A stretch of DNA of 64,000 nt, taken from contig NZ_JALGCL010000001.1 in NCBI RefSeq assembly GCF_022808325.1, positions 353,780-417,779 on the forward strand, given 5' to 3'. Origin of the DNA: Cognatiluteimonas sedimenti. GTDB taxonomy: Bacteria > Pseudomonadota > Gammaproteobacteria > Xanthomonadales > Xanthomonadaceae. The translations under genes and the position numbers were made by a program. The notes under the pieces are model-generated. The model was not told where the DNA came from. It did no database searches and was given only the letters and a program-made list of their open reading frames with translations. Positions 8,117 through 18,063 of this stretch are shown here, piece after piece (the stretch's first letter is position 1; every line of letters starts with the position of its first letter).

Positions 8117-9411
8117 AGCGGATCGACTGGAACGCGCTCGGCGAGGATGGACGCGCCGCGGTACTGCGACGGCCGGCGCAGGCGGTGTCGGAAACATTGC
8201 GCGCGGGTGTGCATGCGATCTTCGAGGCGGTGGCCGCCCGTGGCGATGACGCGCTGCGCGACTTCACCGCGAAGTTCGATGGGGTGACGCTTGCCGGGTT
8301 CGGGGTGGGCGCGGACGAGTCCGAAGCCGCCGCCGTTCGCGTGCCGACGGAGGTGCAGGCCGCGATCCTGGAGGCGGCAGTGCGCATCGAAGCCTTCCAC
8401 CGCGCCGGCATCGCGCAACCGTATGAAGTGGAGACCGCGCCGGGCCTGGCTTGCCAGCGCGTGCAGCGGGCGATCCGCAGGGTCGGGCTGTACGTGCCGG
8501 CGGGCAGTGCGCCGCTGCCTTCGACCGCGCTGATGTTGTGCATCCCGGCGCGGCTGGCCGGCTGTGCCGAGATCATCCTGTGCACGCCGCCGCGCGCGGA
8601 CGGCAGCGCCGACCCCGCCGTGCTGCTGGCGGCGCGGCAGGCGCCCGGCGTGCGGGTGTTCAAGCTCGGCGGCGCCCAGGCCATCGCGGCGATGGCGCTG
8701 GGCACGGCGAGCGTCCCGCGCTGCGACAAGCTGTTCGGGCCCGGCAATGCATGGGTGGACGAGGCCAAGCGGCAGGCTGCGCTGCGCCCGGGCGGACCCG
8801 CCATCGACATGCCCGCCGGTCCCTCCGAAGTGCTGGTGATCGCCGACGCCGGCGCCAATCCCGCCTTCGTCGCCGCCGACCTGCTGTCACAGGCCGAGCA
8901 CGGCCCGGACTCGCAGGTACTGCTGCTGACCGACAGCGCAGCGCTGCTGGAAGCGGTGGCGGCGGAGGTCGATGCGCAGCTGGCGCGGCTGCCGCGCGTC
9001 GACATCGCCCGCCGTGCGCTGGAGGCCTCGCGCTTGGTGCTGGTGCGCGACATCGGGCAGGCCATCGCCATCAGCGATGCCTACGCGCCGGAACACCTGA
9101 TCCTTGCGCTGCGCGAGCCGCGCGCCTGGCTGGGGCGCATCCATGACGCCGGCAGCATCTTCCTGGGCGACTGGACTCCGGAAGCGCTGGGGGATTACTG
9201 CAGCGGCAGCAACCACGTGCTGCCCACCGGCGGCGCGGCGCGGGCGTGGAGCGGGCTGTCGGTGGCCAGTTTCCAGAAGGCGATCACGGTGCAGGAAGCC
9301 ACCCGCGCCGGTATCGTCAATGCCGGCCCCTGCGCCGCCACGCTGGCGCATGCCGAAGGCCTGCAGGCGCATGCGCGGGCGGTGGAGCTGCGGCTGGAGC
9401 AGGCGGCATGA
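8113..9411 (+). CDS. hisD: Histidinol dehydrogenase
   Basis: Predicted 432-residue zinc enzyme that oxidises L-histidinol to L-histidine with two NAD+. Recognisable segments are [18 protein letters not shown], the [12 protein letters not shown] region, [13 protein letters not shown], and the zinc and catalytic site around [13 protein letters not shown] and YAPEHL. Length fits the family (430-440). It starts inside the last codons of hisG with an ATGA overlap, indicating translational coupling, and ends overlapping hisC the same way. Confidence 0.97.
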   Translation: MKRIDWNALGEDGRAAVLRRPAQAVSETLRAGVHAIFEAVAARGDDALRDFTAKFDGVTLAGFGVGADESEAAAVRVPTEVQAAILEAAVRIEAFHRAGIAQPYEVETAPGLACQRVQRAIRRVGLYVPAGSAPLPSTALMLCIPARLAGCAEIILCTPPRADGSADPAVLLAARQAPGVRVFKLGGAQAIAAMALGTASVPRCDKLFGPGNAWVDEAKRQAALRPGGPAIDMPAGPSEVLVIADAGANPAFVAADLLSQAEHGPDSQVLLLTDSAALLEAVAAEVDAQLARLPRVDIARRALEASRLVLVRDIGQAIAISDAYAPEHLILALREPRAWLGRIHDAGSIFLGDWTPEALGDYCSGSNHVLPTGGAARAWSGLSVASFQKAITVQEATRAGIVNAGPCAATLAHAEGLQAHARAVELRLEQAA

Positions 9412-10496
9412 GCGCCACGGTGGATCTCCTGCTGCGCGAGGACCTGCGCGATTTCGGTGGCTACAGGTCCGCGCGCAGCGAGGTGCTGGACGGCTCGGTC
9501 TGGCTCAATGCCAACGAATCGGCCTGGGCGAACGGAAGCGACAGTGAGGGCCGCCTGCGCCGCTACCCGCAGCCGCAGCCTGAGGCGCTGTGCGCGAGGC
9601 TGGCGGCGCTGTACGGCGTGGCTCCGCCGCAACTGCTGGTCGGGCGCGGCAGCGACGAGGGCATCGACCTGCTGCTGCGTGCGTTCTGCATGCCCGGTCG
9701 CGGTGCGGTTGTCATCGCGCCGCCGGTGTTCGGCATGTACGCGGTGTGCGCGCGCCTGCACGGTACCGAGGTCATCGAAGTGCCGCTGCGCGACGCCGCG
9801 GCCGGGCTGCGTGCGGATCTGCCGGCGATGGGCGACGCCGCGCTGGCAGGCAGCGCCTCGCTCCTGTTCCTGTGCTCGCCCGGCAACCCGTCCGGCGAGC
9901 TGCTGGAGCTGGGCGCCATCGCGCAACTTGCGCAACGCCTGCGCGGGCGTTGCCTGGTGATCGTGGACGAAGCCTACATCGAGTATGCCGACGCGCCCTC
10001 GGCCATCGCGTTGCTCGCCGACCGCGACAACATCGCCGTGTTGCGCACGTTGTCCAAGGCGCATGCGCTGGCCGCGGCACGGGTGGGTTGCGTGCTGGGC
10101 GCTCCGTCGCTGATCACGGCGCTGCGCCGCGTGCAGGCCCCGTATCCGCTGCCGCAGCCGGTGGTCGAAGCGGCGCTGGGGGCGCTGTCACCACGGGCGC
10201 TGGCGCTGACCTGCAGCCGCATGGCGGCGGTGCGGGACGCGCGCGCGCGGCTGGCCGACGGCCTGCGCGCGCTGCGGCAGGTGCGCCGGGTCCATGCTTC
10301 GCTCGGGAACTTCCTGCTGGTACGGTTCTTCGACGCGACCGCGGCCTTCGCCGCACTGCTTGCGGCCGGGGTGGTCGTGCGCGACATGCGTGCGATGCCG
10401 CAGCTGGGCGATGCGCTGCGCATCACCGTCGGCTCCGCCGAAGATTGCCGGCGCGTGCTGGCCGCGCTTGAAACATCGCGGGCCGAGGCGCCATGA
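9408..10496 (+). CDS. hisC: Histidinol-phosphate aminotransferase
   Basis: Predicted 362-residue fold-type I PLP enzyme that transaminates imidazole-acetol phosphate to histidinol phosphate. The N-terminal LNANES motif, [21 protein letters not shown] and DEAYIEY are typical, and the PLP lysine is in [15 protein letters not shown]. Start ATG at 9408 overlaps the hisD stop by 4 bp; the stop overlaps hisB by 4 bp. Confidence 0.96.
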   Translation: MSATVDLLLREDLRDFGGYRSARSEVLDGSVWLNANESAWANGSDSEGRLRRYPQPQPEALCARLAALYGVAPPQLLVGRGSDEGIDLLLRAFCMPGRGAVVIAPPVFGMYAVCARLHGTEVIEVPLRDAAAGLRADLPAMGDAALAGSASLLFLCSPGNPSGELLELGAIAQLAQRLRGRCLVIVDEAYIEYADAPSAIALLADRDNIAVLRTLSKAHALAAARVGCVLGAPSLITALRRVQAPYPLPQPVVEAALGALSPRALALTCSRMAAVRDARARLADGLRALRQVRRVHASLGNFLLVRFFDATAAFAALLAAGVVVRDMRAMPQLGDALRITVGSAEDCRRVLAALETSRAEAP

Positions 10497-11572
10497 GCCT
10501 GCAACCGATCCTGTTCGTCGACCGCGACGGCACCCTGGTCGAGGAGCCCGCCGATTTCCAGATCGACACGTTCGAGAAGCTGCGCTTCGTCAAGGGCGTG
10601 ATCCCCGCGCTGCTGAAGCTGCGCGACGCCGGCTACCAGTTCGTGATCGTCAGCAACCAGGACGGGCTGGGCAGCGATGGCTACCCGCGCACCGCGTTCG
10701 ACGGCCCGCACGCGTTGATGCGGCAGGTGTTCGAAAGCCAGGGCATCGTGTTCCGCGACGAACTGATCGACTGCAGCTTGCCGGCGGACAACAGCCCGAA
10801 CCGCAAACCGGGCCTCGGCATGATGACGGCCTGGCTGCAGGACCGCAGCGTCGACTGGGCGCGCAGCGCGATGGTCGGCGACCGCACGACGGATCTCCAG
10901 TTCGCCGAAAACCTGCGGATACGCGGCTTCCAGCTCGCCACCGCGCAGTTCGGCGGCCACTGGGAATGGGCCGGCATCGCCCATGCGCTGGCCGACGCGC
11001 CGCGTTGCGCGGTGGTGGTTCGCGACACGAAAGAGACGAGCATCCGCGTCGAGGTGGACCTGGACGGCGTGGCCGATCCGGAGGTCTCCACCGGGCTGGC
11101 GTTCTTCGACCACATGCTCGAACAACTCGGCAAGCACGGCGGCTTCGGCCTGCGCATCCGCTGCGACGGCGACCTGCACATCGACGAGCACCACACCGTC
11201 GAAGACACCGCGCTGGCGCTGGGCCAGGCGCTGCGCGAAGCACTGGGCGACAAGCGCGGGATCGGGCGCTACGGCTTCACCCTGCCGATGGACGAATGCC
11301 TGGCCAGCGCCGCGCTGGATTTCAGCGGACGGCCGTACTTCGTGTTCGACGGCGCGCTGCGCCGCGAGCGCGTGGGCGACCTGCCCACTGAACTGGTGCC
11401 GCACTTCTTCCGATCGCTCTGCGATGCCGCGGGCCTGAACCTCCACCTGGAGGCGCGGGGCGGGAACGACCACCACCAGATCGAGGCCTGCTTCAAGGCC
11501 CTGGCGCGGGCGCTGCGCCAGGCGATGCGGCGCGAAGGGGCGGAGTTGCCGTCCACCAAGGGCATGCTGTGA
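10493..11572 (+). CDS. hisB: Bifunctional histidinol-phosphatase / IGP dehydratase
   Basis: Predicted 359-residue fusion. Residues 1-165 are a HAD phosphatase (FVDRDGTL with the nucleophile Asp, then NRKPG and MVGDRTTDL) that dephosphorylates histidinol phosphate. Residues about 170-359 are imidazoleglycerol-phosphate dehydratase with manganese ligands in [18 protein letters not shown] and [10 protein letters not shown]. This fused form is typical of gammaproteobacteria. 4-bp overlaps join it to hisC and hisH. Confidence 0.97.
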   Translation: MSLQPILFVDRDGTLVEEPADFQIDTFEKLRFVKGVIPALLKLRDAGYQFVIVSNQDGLGSDGYPRTAFDGPHALMRQVFESQGIVFRDELIDCSLPADNSPNRKPGLGMMTAWLQDRSVDWARSAMVGDRTTDLQFAENLRIRGFQLATAQFGGHWEWAGIAHALADAPRCAVVVRDTKETSIRVEVDLDGVADPEVSTGLAFFDHMLEQLGKHGGFGLRIRCDGDLHIDEHHTVEDTALALGQALREALGDKRGIGRYGFTLPMDECLASAALDFSGRPYFVFDGALRRERVGDLPTELVPHFFRSLCDAAGLNLHLEARGGNDHHQIEACFKALARALRQAMRREGAELPSTKGML

Positions 11573-12171
11573 CGGACGTCGCCGTCATCGATGCGGGCGG
11601 CGCCAATTTCGGCTCGGTCTGTTACGCGCTGGAACGCCACGGCGCCCGTCCGCGCATCGTGCGCGATGCCGATGGCCTCGCCGATGCGCCGCGCGTGTTG
11701 CTGCCCGGGGTGGGTGCGGCCGGCCCGGCGATGACGCTGCTGCGCGAGCGCGGTTTCGCCGAGGTGCTGCCGGCATTGCGGAAGCCGCTGCTGGGTATCT
11801 GCCTGGGCATGCAGCTGCTGTTCGATTCTTCCGAGGAAGGCGACGTGGCGTGCCTTGGCCTGCTGCCCGGGCGGGTGCGCAAACTCGTCGGCGGGCCGGC
11901 CCTGCGCGTCCCGCACATCGGCTGGAACACCCTGGAGCAGGTCGCGGCATCGCCGCTGGCGGAGGGCATCGGAAGTGGTGAACATGCCTATTTCGTGCAC
12001 GGCTACGCCGCGCCGGTGACCGGCGATTGCGTCGCCGCCTGCACGCACGGCCAACGCTTCGCGGCGGTGGTTGCGCGTGGACGCATTGCCGGCGCCCAGT
12101 TCCACCCGGAGCGCTCCTCCGTCTCCGGCGCACGGCTGCTGCGCAACTTCCTGCAATGGAAGCCGTCATGA
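11569..12171 (+). CDS. hisH: Imidazole glycerol phosphate synthase, glutaminase subunit
   Basis: Predicted 200-residue class I glutamine amidotransferase that feeds ammonia to HisF. The nucleophile Cys is in [11 protein letters not shown] (about residue 80) and the His-Glu pair in GAQFHPERS near the C-terminus; FVHGYAAP contributes the conserved oxyanion-side region. The start is GTG at 11569, overlapping the hisB stop; no in-frame ATG gives full length. Works as a 1:1 complex with HisF, encoded two genes downstream. Confidence 0.95.
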   Translation: MTDVAVIDAGGANFGSVCYALERHGARPRIVRDADGLADAPRVLLPGVGAAGPAMTLLRERGFAEVLPALRKPLLGICLGMQLLFDSSEEGDVACLGLLPGRVRKLVGGPALRVPHIGWNTLEQVAASPLAEGIGSGEHAYFVHGYAAPVTGDCVAACTHGQRFAAVVARGRIAGAQFHPERSSVSGARLLRNFLQWKPS

Positions 12172-12902
12172 GCTTCACCCTCTATCCCGCCATCGACGTG
12201 CGGGACGGCCGCGTGGTGCGACTGCGCCAGGGCGACTACGGCGCCGAGACGCGCTATGGCGACGATCCGCTGGCGTTTGCCGTGCGCCATGCGCAGGCCG
12301 GCGCGAGCTGGCTGCACCTGGTCGACCTGGACGCGGCGAGGGCGGGCGGCTACACGTTGCTGCCGCTGCTGGACGCGATCGTCGCGCACACCGGGCTGCA
12401 GGTGCAGACCGGCGGCGGCGTGCGTTCGCGCGAGGACGTGGCGGCGCTGCTCGCCGCCGGCGCGGCGCGGGTGGTGGTCGGCTCGCTGGCGGTGCGCGAA
12501 CCCGATACCGTGGCGCAATGGCTCGCGCGTTTTGGCCGCGATCGCATCACCGTCGCGCTCGATGCGCGGCAGGACGCCGCCGGCACGTGGCGCTTGCCGG
12601 TGCACGGCTGGACGCGGGTCGCGGACGAGACCCTCGAGGAAGTGTTGGCGCGCCATGCCGACGCTGGCCTGGTCCATCTGCTGTGCACCGATGTCGCCCG
12701 CGACGGCATGCTGGCCGGGCCGAATCTCGAGCTGTATCGCCGCCTGTGCGAGCGCCACCCCGGCCTGCGGGTGCAGGCCAGCGGCGGCGTGCGCGACATG
12801 GCCGACCTCCACGCCTCGCGCACGGCCGGGTGTTCCGGCGCGGTGCTCGGCAGGGCGCTGCTGGAAGGCCGCATCGACCTGCGCGAGGCGCTGGCATGCT
12901 GA
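12168..12902 (+). CDS. hisA: ProFAR isomerase
   Basis: Predicted 244-residue (beta-alpha)8 barrel that isomerises N'-ProFAR to PRFAR. The first phosphate half-barrel starts [18 protein letters not shown], with the catalytic Asp in AIDV and the second catalytic Asp in [14 protein letters not shown]. Start ATG overlaps the hisH stop by 4 bp. Sister barrel HisF follows directly and overlaps by 7 bp. Confidence 0.96.
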   Translation: MSFTLYPAIDVRDGRVVRLRQGDYGAETRYGDDPLAFAVRHAQAGASWLHLVDLDAARAGGYTLLPLLDAIVAHTGLQVQTGGGVRSREDVAALLAAGAARVVVGSLAVREPDTVAQWLARFGRDRITVALDARQDAAGTWRLPVHGWTRVADETLEEVLARHADAGLVHLLCTDVARDGMLAGPNLELYRRLCERHPGLRVQASGGVRDMADLHASRTAGCSGAVLGRALLEGRIDLREALAC

Positions 12903-13666
12903 GCCGCCGCATCATTCCCTGCCTGGACGTGCGCGATGGCCGCGTGGTCAAGGGCATGCGCTTCCGCGACCACGTCGACATGGGCAACATCGAGGAACTG
13001 GCGCTGCGCTATCGGGATGCCGGCGCCGACGAACTGGTGTTCTACGACATCACCGCCAGTCCGGAGGGGCGCAGCGTGGCGCGCGACTGGGTGGAGCGCG
13101 TGGCGCGGCTGATCGACATCCCGTTCTGCGTGGCCGGCGGCATCCGCAGCGTCGAGGATGCGCGCGCCGTGTTGCGCGCCGGCGCCGACAAGATTTCGAT
13201 CAATACCCCGGCGCTGGAACGCCCCGCGCTGGTCTCCGAGCTGGCCGATGCCCTGGGGGTGCAGTGCGTGGTGGTGGGCATCGACTCGGTGCGCGACGAC
13301 GACGGCCAGTGGCGGGTGCGCAGCCATACCGGCAACGCGAACGCGATGCGCGCACCCGGCAGGCGCACGCTGGACTGGCTGGTCGAGGCACAGCGGCTGG
13401 GCGCCGGCGAGATCGTGCTCAACTGCATGGGCAGCGACGGCGTGCGCGGCGGCTATGACCTCGAGCAGCTGCAGGCCGTGCGCCCGCTTTGCGCGGTGCC
13501 GCTCGTGGCATCCGGCGGCGCGGGCGCGATGGCGCATTTCGCCGACGCCTTCATCGAGGCGGACGTGGACGCCGCGCTGGCGGCCGGCGTGTTCCATTCC
13601 GGTGCCATCGCGATCCCGCAGCTCAAGCAATACCTGCGTGGGCAGGCAATCGAGGTGCGGCCTTGA
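12896..13666 (+). CDS. hisF: Imidazole glycerol phosphate synthase, cyclase subunit
   Basis: Predicted 256-residue (beta-alpha)8 cyclase that uses HisH-derived ammonia to turn PRFAR into IGP and [20 protein letters not shown] carries the first catalytic Asp; [19 protein letters not shown], and [13 protein letters not shown] with the second catalytic Asp follow. Length is standard (about 256). Start ATG at 12896 lies within the hisA 3' end. Confidence 0.97.
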   Translation: MLSRRIIPCLDVRDGRVVKGMRFRDHVDMGNIEELALRYRDAGADELVFYDITASPEGRSVARDWVERVARLIDIPFCVAGGIRSVEDARAVLRAGADKISINTPALERPALVSELADALGVQCVVVGIDSVRDDDGQWRVRSHTGNANAMRAPGRRTLDWLVEAQRLGAGEIVLNCMGSDGVRGGYDLEQLQAVRPLCAVPLVASGGAGAMAHFADAFIEADVDAALAAGVFHSGAIAIPQLKQYLRGQAIEVRP

Positions 13667-14268
13667 GCCCCGGGATCGACATCGACACCCTGGCCTGGGG
13701 CAAGCAGGACGGCCTGCTGCCCGCCATCGTGCAGGATGCCTGCACATTGCGCGTGCTGATGCTGGGCTACATGGACCGCGCAGCGCTCGTCGCCACGCTG
13801 GCCAGCGGCAAGGTCACGTTCTACAGCCGCAGCAAGGGTCGGCTCTGGACGAAGGGGGAATGCTCCGGCCATACGCTCGAACTCGTGTCCGTGGAGACGG
13901 ACTGCGACGACGACGCCCTGCTGCTGCAGGCGCATCCGCGCGGCCCGACCTGCCACCTGCTGCGCGCCAGTTGCTTCCCGTCCGCGCCCGCCGACCGGCT
14001 TGTGGAGCTCGATGCCCTGGTCGCGCAGCGTGAACGCGAGCGCCCGCAGGGCAGCTACACCACGCGACTGTTCGAGGATGGCGTCCGCCGTATCGCGCAG
14101 AAGGTGGGCGAGGAGGGCGTGGAGACCGCGCTGGCGGCGGTCGCCCAGGGCGAGGACGCGCTGCTGGGCGAAGCCGCCGACCTGCTTTACCACCTGGCCG
14201 TGCTGCTGCGCGCGCGGGGAGCGTCGCTGGGCGATGCCCGGCGCGTGCTGGCGGCCAGGGTCGCTTGA
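13663..14268 (+). CDS. hisI: Bifunctional PRA-CH / PRA-PH
   Basis: Predicted 201-residue HisIE fusion doing steps 2 and 3: phosphoribosyl-ATP pyrophosphohydrolase and phosphoribosyl-AMP cyclohydrolase. Residues 1-110 are the cyclohydrolase ([27 protein letters not shown], zinc ligands including CDDDALLL); 115-201 the pyrophosphohydrolase ([13 protein letters not shown], with acidic Mg ligands). The best start is TTG at 13663, sharing TTGA with the hisF stop; the next ATG would delete conserved sequence. Last gene of the operon; the ECF sigma promoter begins 9 bp past its stop. Confidence 0.94.
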   Translation: MSPGIDIDTLAWGKQDGLLPAIVQDACTLRVLMLGYMDRAALVATLASGKVTFYSRSKGRLWTKGECSGHTLELVSVETDCDDDALLLQAHPRGPTCHLLRASCFPSAPADRLVELDALVAQRERERPQGSYTTRLFEDGVRRIAQKVGEEGVETALAAVAQGEDALLGEAADLLYHLAVLLRARGASLGDARRVLAARVA

Positions 14269-14276
14269 TCCAGGCC

Positions 14277-14305
14277 TGCATCCAATTGCCCCGGACGGGC
14301 GTATA
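14277..14305 (+). promoter_or_regulatory. ECF-type promoter of the sigma/ChrR operon
   Basis: TGCATCCAAT (-35, from 14277) and CGTATA (-10 core GTATA at 14301-14305) are separated so that TGCATCC and GTA lie 17 bp apart. The same arrangement recurs before the desaturase operon at 15741. ChrR-linked sigma factors (RpoE of Rhodobacter sphaeroides) read related TGATCC-type -35 elements, so positive autoregulation is likely. Confidence 0.65.
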
Positions 14306-14390
14306 GCCGGCTGGAAAACCACAGCAAGCGTGTACGATGCCCATCACTTCGATCCGGGGACCAAGGCCGCCCGCCAAGGCGTCCAGCCGA

Positions 14391-14957
14391 ATGTCCAGCG
14401 CTGGCAGGCTCATCGGGAATGCGGGTGACTGGTCGGCGGAAATGGCTGCGGTTGCGAGCCGCGCGGATCGCGAAAGCTTCCTGCGCATCTACGACTATTT
14501 CATGCCGCGCCTGTGCCTGTACCTGCGCGGCATGGGAACGCCGGAAAGCATGGCTGAAGAGCTGTCGCAGGAAGCGATGCTGCGCCTGTGGCAGAACGCG
14601 GCCGGCTACAGTCCCGGACGCAGCGCCTTGAGCACATGGTTGTTCCGGATCGCGCGAAACCTGCACATCGACCGCCTGCGGCGCGAATCCGGCTGGTCGT
14701 CCGCCCCGGTCGACGAGATCGACGCCGAACCGGACCGGGCTGCCTGCACCGCCGAGGAATTCGCCGACCACGTCGAGCTGCAGCGTCGCATCGACTCGCT
14801 CTCCTCGGTCCAGGCACGCCTGATACGCATGTCCTACTTCGAAGCCAAGAGCCACCAGGAGATCGCCGGCGAGCTTGGCATGCCCCTGGGCACCGTGAAG
14901 TCCCACCTGCGCCGTGCGTTCCTGCGGTTGCAGGAAGAGTTGGGAGCGACGCCATGA
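14391..14957 (+). CDS. rpoE: ECF RNA polymerase sigma factor (RpoE/ChrR type, ECF11-like)
   Basis: Predicted sigma factor of about 188 residues. Region 2 (FLRIYDYFMPRLCLYLRGMG, then EELSQEAMLRLW and TWLFRIARNLHIDRLRR) reads -10 DNA; region 4 (SSVQARLIRMSYFEAKSHQE, then LGMPLGTVKSHLRRAFLRL) reads -35. I give MSSAGR as the start; ATG at 14337 (18 residues longer) or 14442 are possible and no site has a good ribosome-binding sequence. Stop overlaps the anti-sigma start by 4 bp. Together with ChrR this is the pair that answers singlet oxygen in R. sphaeroides; here it heads a lipid/photolyase operon with the same promoter motif. Confidence 0.92.
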   Translation: MSSAGRLIGNAGDWSAEMAAVASRADRESFLRIYDYFMPRLCLYLRGMGTPESMAEELSQEAMLRLWQNAAGYSPGRSALSTWLFRIARNLHIDRLRRESGWSSAPVDEIDAEPDRAACTAEEFADHVELQRRIDSLSSVQARLIRMSYFEAKSHQEIAGELGMPLGTVKSHLRRAFLRLQEELGATP

Positions 14958-15616
14958 CCCCTCGCCATCACCTCGATCCCGCCACCGTGGTCAGCCATGC
15001 CGCCGGCGCCCTCTCGCCGGAAATGTCGGCCATCGTCGCCACCCACCTGGCAGGCTGCGTCGAATGCCGACGCGCCGTGGCCCGGGCCGACGGCATCGGC
15101 GGCGCGCTCCTGGGGCAGCAGCAACCACAAGCGACACCGCGCCACTCGCTGTTGCGCGCGGCGATGCTGGAACGCCTGGAAGCGGCGGCGCCGCTGCCGC
15201 CCGCACACGCACCGCCGGACGCACCGATCGATCCGGACCGCCTGCCGACGCCGTTGCAGCCTTACTTCGGCACCTCGTATCGCGCCTTGAAATGGCGCTG
15301 GATGGGGCCGGGGATGCATTTCATTCGCACGGTCGGCCCGACCGGGGGAACCATGCTGATGCTGCGCATCGCCCCCGGCAAGCGCATGCCCGTTCACGGC
15401 CACCAGGGCAGCGAGCTCACGCAGATCCTGCGTGGCGCATACGACGACGACCTTGGCCATTTCGCTGCCGGTGATGTCGCCGACCTCGATGCCGAGACCG
15501 AGCACCAGCCGGTGACGTCTGCCGGCTCCTCCTGCATCTGCGTGTCCGCGCTGGATGCGCCACTGCGCTTTCCCGGCTGGCTGGCGCGCACCCTGCAACC
15601 CGCCTTCGGGATCTGA
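14954..15616 (+). CDS. chrR: ChrR-type zinc anti-sigma factor with cupin domain
   Basis: Predicted 220-residue cytoplasmic anti-sigma factor. The N-terminal anti-sigma domain has His6, His31, Cys35 and Cys38, the same positions I recall as zinc ligands in R. sphaeroides ChrR. A linker (about 55-100) leads to a cupin-like domain (about 105-215) with His148, His150, Glu154 and His184, the second metal site. Family knowledge: ChrR holds its sigma factor until singlet oxygen or organic peroxide releases it. Overlap of 4 bp with the sigma gene and identical operon order support the pairing. Confidence 0.93.
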   Translation: MTPRHHLDPATVVSHAAGALSPEMSAIVATHLAGCVECRRAVARADGIGGALLGQQQPQATPRHSLLRAAMLERLEAAAPLPPAHAPPDAPIDPDRLPTPLQPYFGTSYRALKWRWMGPGMHFIRTVGPTGGTMLMLRIAPGKRMPVHGHQGSELTQILRGAYDDDLGHFAAGDVADLDAETEHQPVTSAGSSCICVSALDAPLRFPGWLARTLQPAFGI

Positions 15617-15740
15617 GCGCACCCGCTCCTGCGCCCCCTGGCCGGCCGACGATGGAACTGGCCGCGAGGGCGATCGCTCGCCAGTTCGTTCGGCCGGCGG
15701 GGCCGCGGCGTCCATGCGACCCATCGAGGCCGGCCCGCCC

Positions 15741-15770
15741 TGCATCCAATCCAATGCTCCGCACGTAGGA
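15741..15770 (+). promoter_or_regulatory. ECF-type promoter of the desaturase-photolyase operon
   Basis: TGCATCCAAT (15741-15750) and GTAGGA (15765-15770) repeat the spacing of the sigma-gene promoter: TGCATCC-N17-GTA. The -10 overlaps an inverted repeat CGTAGG...CCTACG (15764-15783) that may be incidental. The expected start point leaves a short leader before the GGGAGGA ribosome-binding site at 15783. The remaining 15617-15740 shows no gene. Confidence 0.65.
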
Positions 15771-15793
15771 GTCGCAGCCTACGGGAGGATGCA

Positions 15794-16765
15794 ATGCAGA
15801 GTGAGGTCGCACCGCAGCGGCAGCCATCGCCAGCACGCGGTATCGCCGCCGTGATGCGCTGGTTCGATACCAGTGCGTCGTCCGCCGACGTCGACCCGGC
15901 GCTGGACGAGCGCGTCGACTGGTTGCGGGCGCTGCCGTTCGCGGGGATGCACCTCGCATGCCTGGGCGTGTTCTGGGCCGGGGTCTCCGCCACGGCGCTC
16001 TGGGTTGCGCTCGGGCTGTATGCGGCGCGCATGTTCGCCATCACCGGCTTCTACCACCGCTATTTCTCGCACCGGACGTTCCGGACCTCGCGCCCGGTCC
16101 AGTTCGCCTTCGCGGTGCTTGGCGCGTCGGCGGTACAGCGCGGGCCGTTGTGGTGGGCGGCGCACCATCGCCACCACCACGTGCATGCGGACACGCAGGC
16201 CGATCCGCACAGCCCGCGCAACGGGTTCTGGCGCAGCCATGCCGGCTGGTTCCTGACCCGTGCCGGATTCCGCACGGACACCTCGCGGATCGGCGACCTG
16301 CTGAAGTTCCCGGAATTGCGTTGGCTCGATCGCTACGACACTGCCGTTCCGGTCGCCCTTGCGGTGCTGCTGTTCGCCGTCGGCGAAGCGTTGGCGCGGC
16401 GGGCGCCGGGACTGGGCACGAACGGCGTGCAATTGCTGGTCTGGGGCTTCTTCGTGTCGACGGTGGTGCTGTTCCACGCCACCGTGACGATCAACTCACT
16501 GGCGCATCGCCTGGGAAGCCGTCGTTATGCAACCCGGGACGACAGCCGCAACAACTGGTGGCTGGCCCTGCTGACCTTCGGCGAGGGCTGGCACAACAAC
16601 CACCACTTCTTCCCGGGCAGCGCGCGCCAGGGCTTCCGCTGGTGGGAGATCGACCTGACCTGGTACGGCCTGCGCATGATGCAGGCGCTCGGCCTGGTCC
16701 GCGCGCTCAAGCCGGTGCCCGCGTGGGTACTGGCAACGCGCGGTGCCCACGAGGTTGGACGCTGA
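15794..16765 (+). CDS. Membrane fatty acyl desaturase (acyl-CoA Delta9 type)
   Basis: Predicted 323-residue di-iron membrane desaturase that inserts a double bond into acyl chains using O2. The three histidine boxes are present: HRYFSH (about residue 88), HRHHH (about 126) and HNNHH (about 264). Four hydrophobic segments flank them (about 47-80, 100-120, 180-200, 213-232). GGAGG lies 5 nt before the ATG. First gene of the candidate photooxidative operon, with a 1-bp stop/start overlap to the next gene. It may supply unsaturated substrate for the methyltransferases downstream, or act as the desaturase of a furan fatty acid route. Confidence 0.9.
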   Translation: MQSEVAPQRQPSPARGIAAVMRWFDTSASSADVDPALDERVDWLRALPFAGMHLACLGVFWAGVSATALWVALGLYAARMFAITGFYHRYFSHRTFRTSRPVQFAFAVLGASAVQRGPLWWAAHHRHHHVHADTQADPHSPRNGFWRSHAGWFLTRAGFRTDTSRIGDLLKFPELRWLDRYDTAVPVALAVLLFAVGEALARRAPGLGTNGVQLLVWGFFVSTVVLFHATVTINSLAHRLGSRRYATRDDSRNNWWLALLTFGEGWHNNHHFFPGSARQGFRWWEIDLTWYGLRMMQALGLVRALKPVPAWVLATRGAHEVGR

Positions 16766-18063
16766 TGCGTATCGCCGTCGTCGGCAGCGGGATCGGAGGG
16801 CTCTCTGCGGCCTGGCTGCTGTCGCGCCGGCACGACGTGGTCCTGTACGAGGCCAGCGATTACCTCGGGGGCCATACCGACACCCATGCGGTCGCGGTCG
16901 ACGGGCGCGTGGTGCGCGTGGACACCGGTTTCATCGTCCACAACCCGGTCCATTACCCGTTGCTCAGCCGCATGTTCGACGAGCTTGGCGTGGCCAGCAA
17001 GGCGACCACCATGAGCTTCTCGGTGCAGGATGCGTGCAGCCGGCTCGAGTACAACGCCACGTCGCTGGACACGCTGTTCTGCCAGCGGCGAAACCTCGTG
17101 TCGCCGCGTTTCTGGGGGATGCTGCGCGACCTGCGGCGCTTCTACCGCGCGGCGCCCGGCCTCCTCGACCATGCCGGCGGCGGCCCGTCGCTGGGTGATT
17201 ACCTGGATGAAAACGGCTATGGCGCGGCCTTCCGCGACCTGCACCTGGTGCCGATGGCGAGCGCGCTCTGGTCCTCGCCCGCGGCGGCGATCATGCGTTT
17301 CCCTGCGAAGTACCTCGTCCGGTTCATGGCCAACCACCACATGCTGCAACTGACGGGAAGACCGGCATGGCGGGTGGTCGAGGGCGGCTCGCGCAGTTAT
17401 GTGGAGGCGATGGCCTCGGATTGGCGGGTACAGGTGCGCCTGCGCAGACCGGTGCGCGGGATCGCGCGCGATGCGCATGGGGTGAGGGTGCGCTGCGACC
17501 ACGGCGTGGAGCGATACGACCAGGTGGTACTGGCCTGCCATGCGGATGAGGCGTTGGCCCTGCTAGATGATCCAGGCCAGGGCGAGCGTGAAATCCTCGG
17601 CGCCTTCGCCTTCCAGGCCAACGACACCGTGCTGCACACCGACGCGGCGCTGCTGCCACGCAATCGCAAGGCGTGGGCGGCCTGGAATGCCCACGTCCCG
17701 GCGGATCCCGCCCAAGGCTGCACGGTCAGCTACTGCATGAACCTGCTGCAGGGGCTGGAAGCGGCCAAACCGCTCGTGGTCACCCTCAACCGCACGGACG
17801 ACATCGACCCCGCCACGATGCTGGTGCGCAGGTCCTACCGCCACCCCGTCTACACCCACGCCATGGTGGCCGCACAAGCGCGCAAGCACGAAATCCAGGG
17901 CATGGATCGAACCTGGTTCGCGGGCGCGTACTGGGGCTGGGGCTTCCACGAGGACGGCATGCGAAGCGGCGTGGAAGTCGCCGGCGCGCTTGGCGTAGCC
18001 TGGCCGGGGGCGGCGGCGGTCGCATCGGCGCGATGCGAACGATCGCTGAGCGTGGCGGCGTGA
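16765..18063 (+). CDS. NAD/FAD-binding amine-oxidase-like oxidoreductase
   Basis: Predicted 432-residue flavoprotein. IAVVGSGIGGLSAAWLLSRR at the N-terminus is a canonical dinucleotide-binding fold, followed by an Asp/Glu-ending strand (VVLYEA) and GGHTDTH, the signature of the DUF1365-linked amine-oxidase-like group. The C-terminal WFAGAYWGWGFHEDG closes the FAD site. Substrate is unknown; its constant partners DUF1365, CFA-like synthase and ChrR sigma point to oxidation of a modified fatty acyl chain. Starts at TGATG overlap with the desaturase; overlaps DUF1365 by 4 bp. Confidence 0.85.
   Translation: MRIAVVGSGIGGLSAAWLLSRRHDVVLYEASDYLGGHTDTHAVAVDGRVVRVDTGFIVHNPVHYPLLSRMFDELGVASKATTMSFSVQDACSRLEYNATSLDTLFCQRRNLVSPRFWGMLRDLRRFYRAAPGLLDHAGGGPSLGDYLDENGYGAAFRDLHLVPMASALWSSPAAAIMRFPAKYLVRFMANHHMLQLTGRPAWRVVEGGSRSYVEAMASDWRVQVRLRRPVRGIARDAHGVRVRCDHGVERYDQVVLACHADEALALLDDPGQGEREILGAFAFQANDTVLHTDAALLPRNRKAWAAWNAHVPADPAQGCTVSYCMNLLQGLEAAKPLVVTLNRTDDIDPATMLVRRSYRHPVYTHAMVAAQARKHEIQGMDRTWFAGAYWGWGFHEDGMRSGVEVAGALGVAWPGAAAVASARCERSLSVAA

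Noticed and set aside
14263-14277. TTGATCCAGG at the hisIE stop codon, resembling an FNR half-site
   Set aside because: The right half (GCCTG) does not match, and it overlaps the stop codon and the ECF -35 element; probably chance.
15764-15783. Inverted repeat CGTAGG...CCTACG as a separate operator for the stress operon
   Set aside because: Only 6-bp arms, it is not present at the sigma-gene promoter, and it overlaps the -10 whose sequence already explains the left arm.
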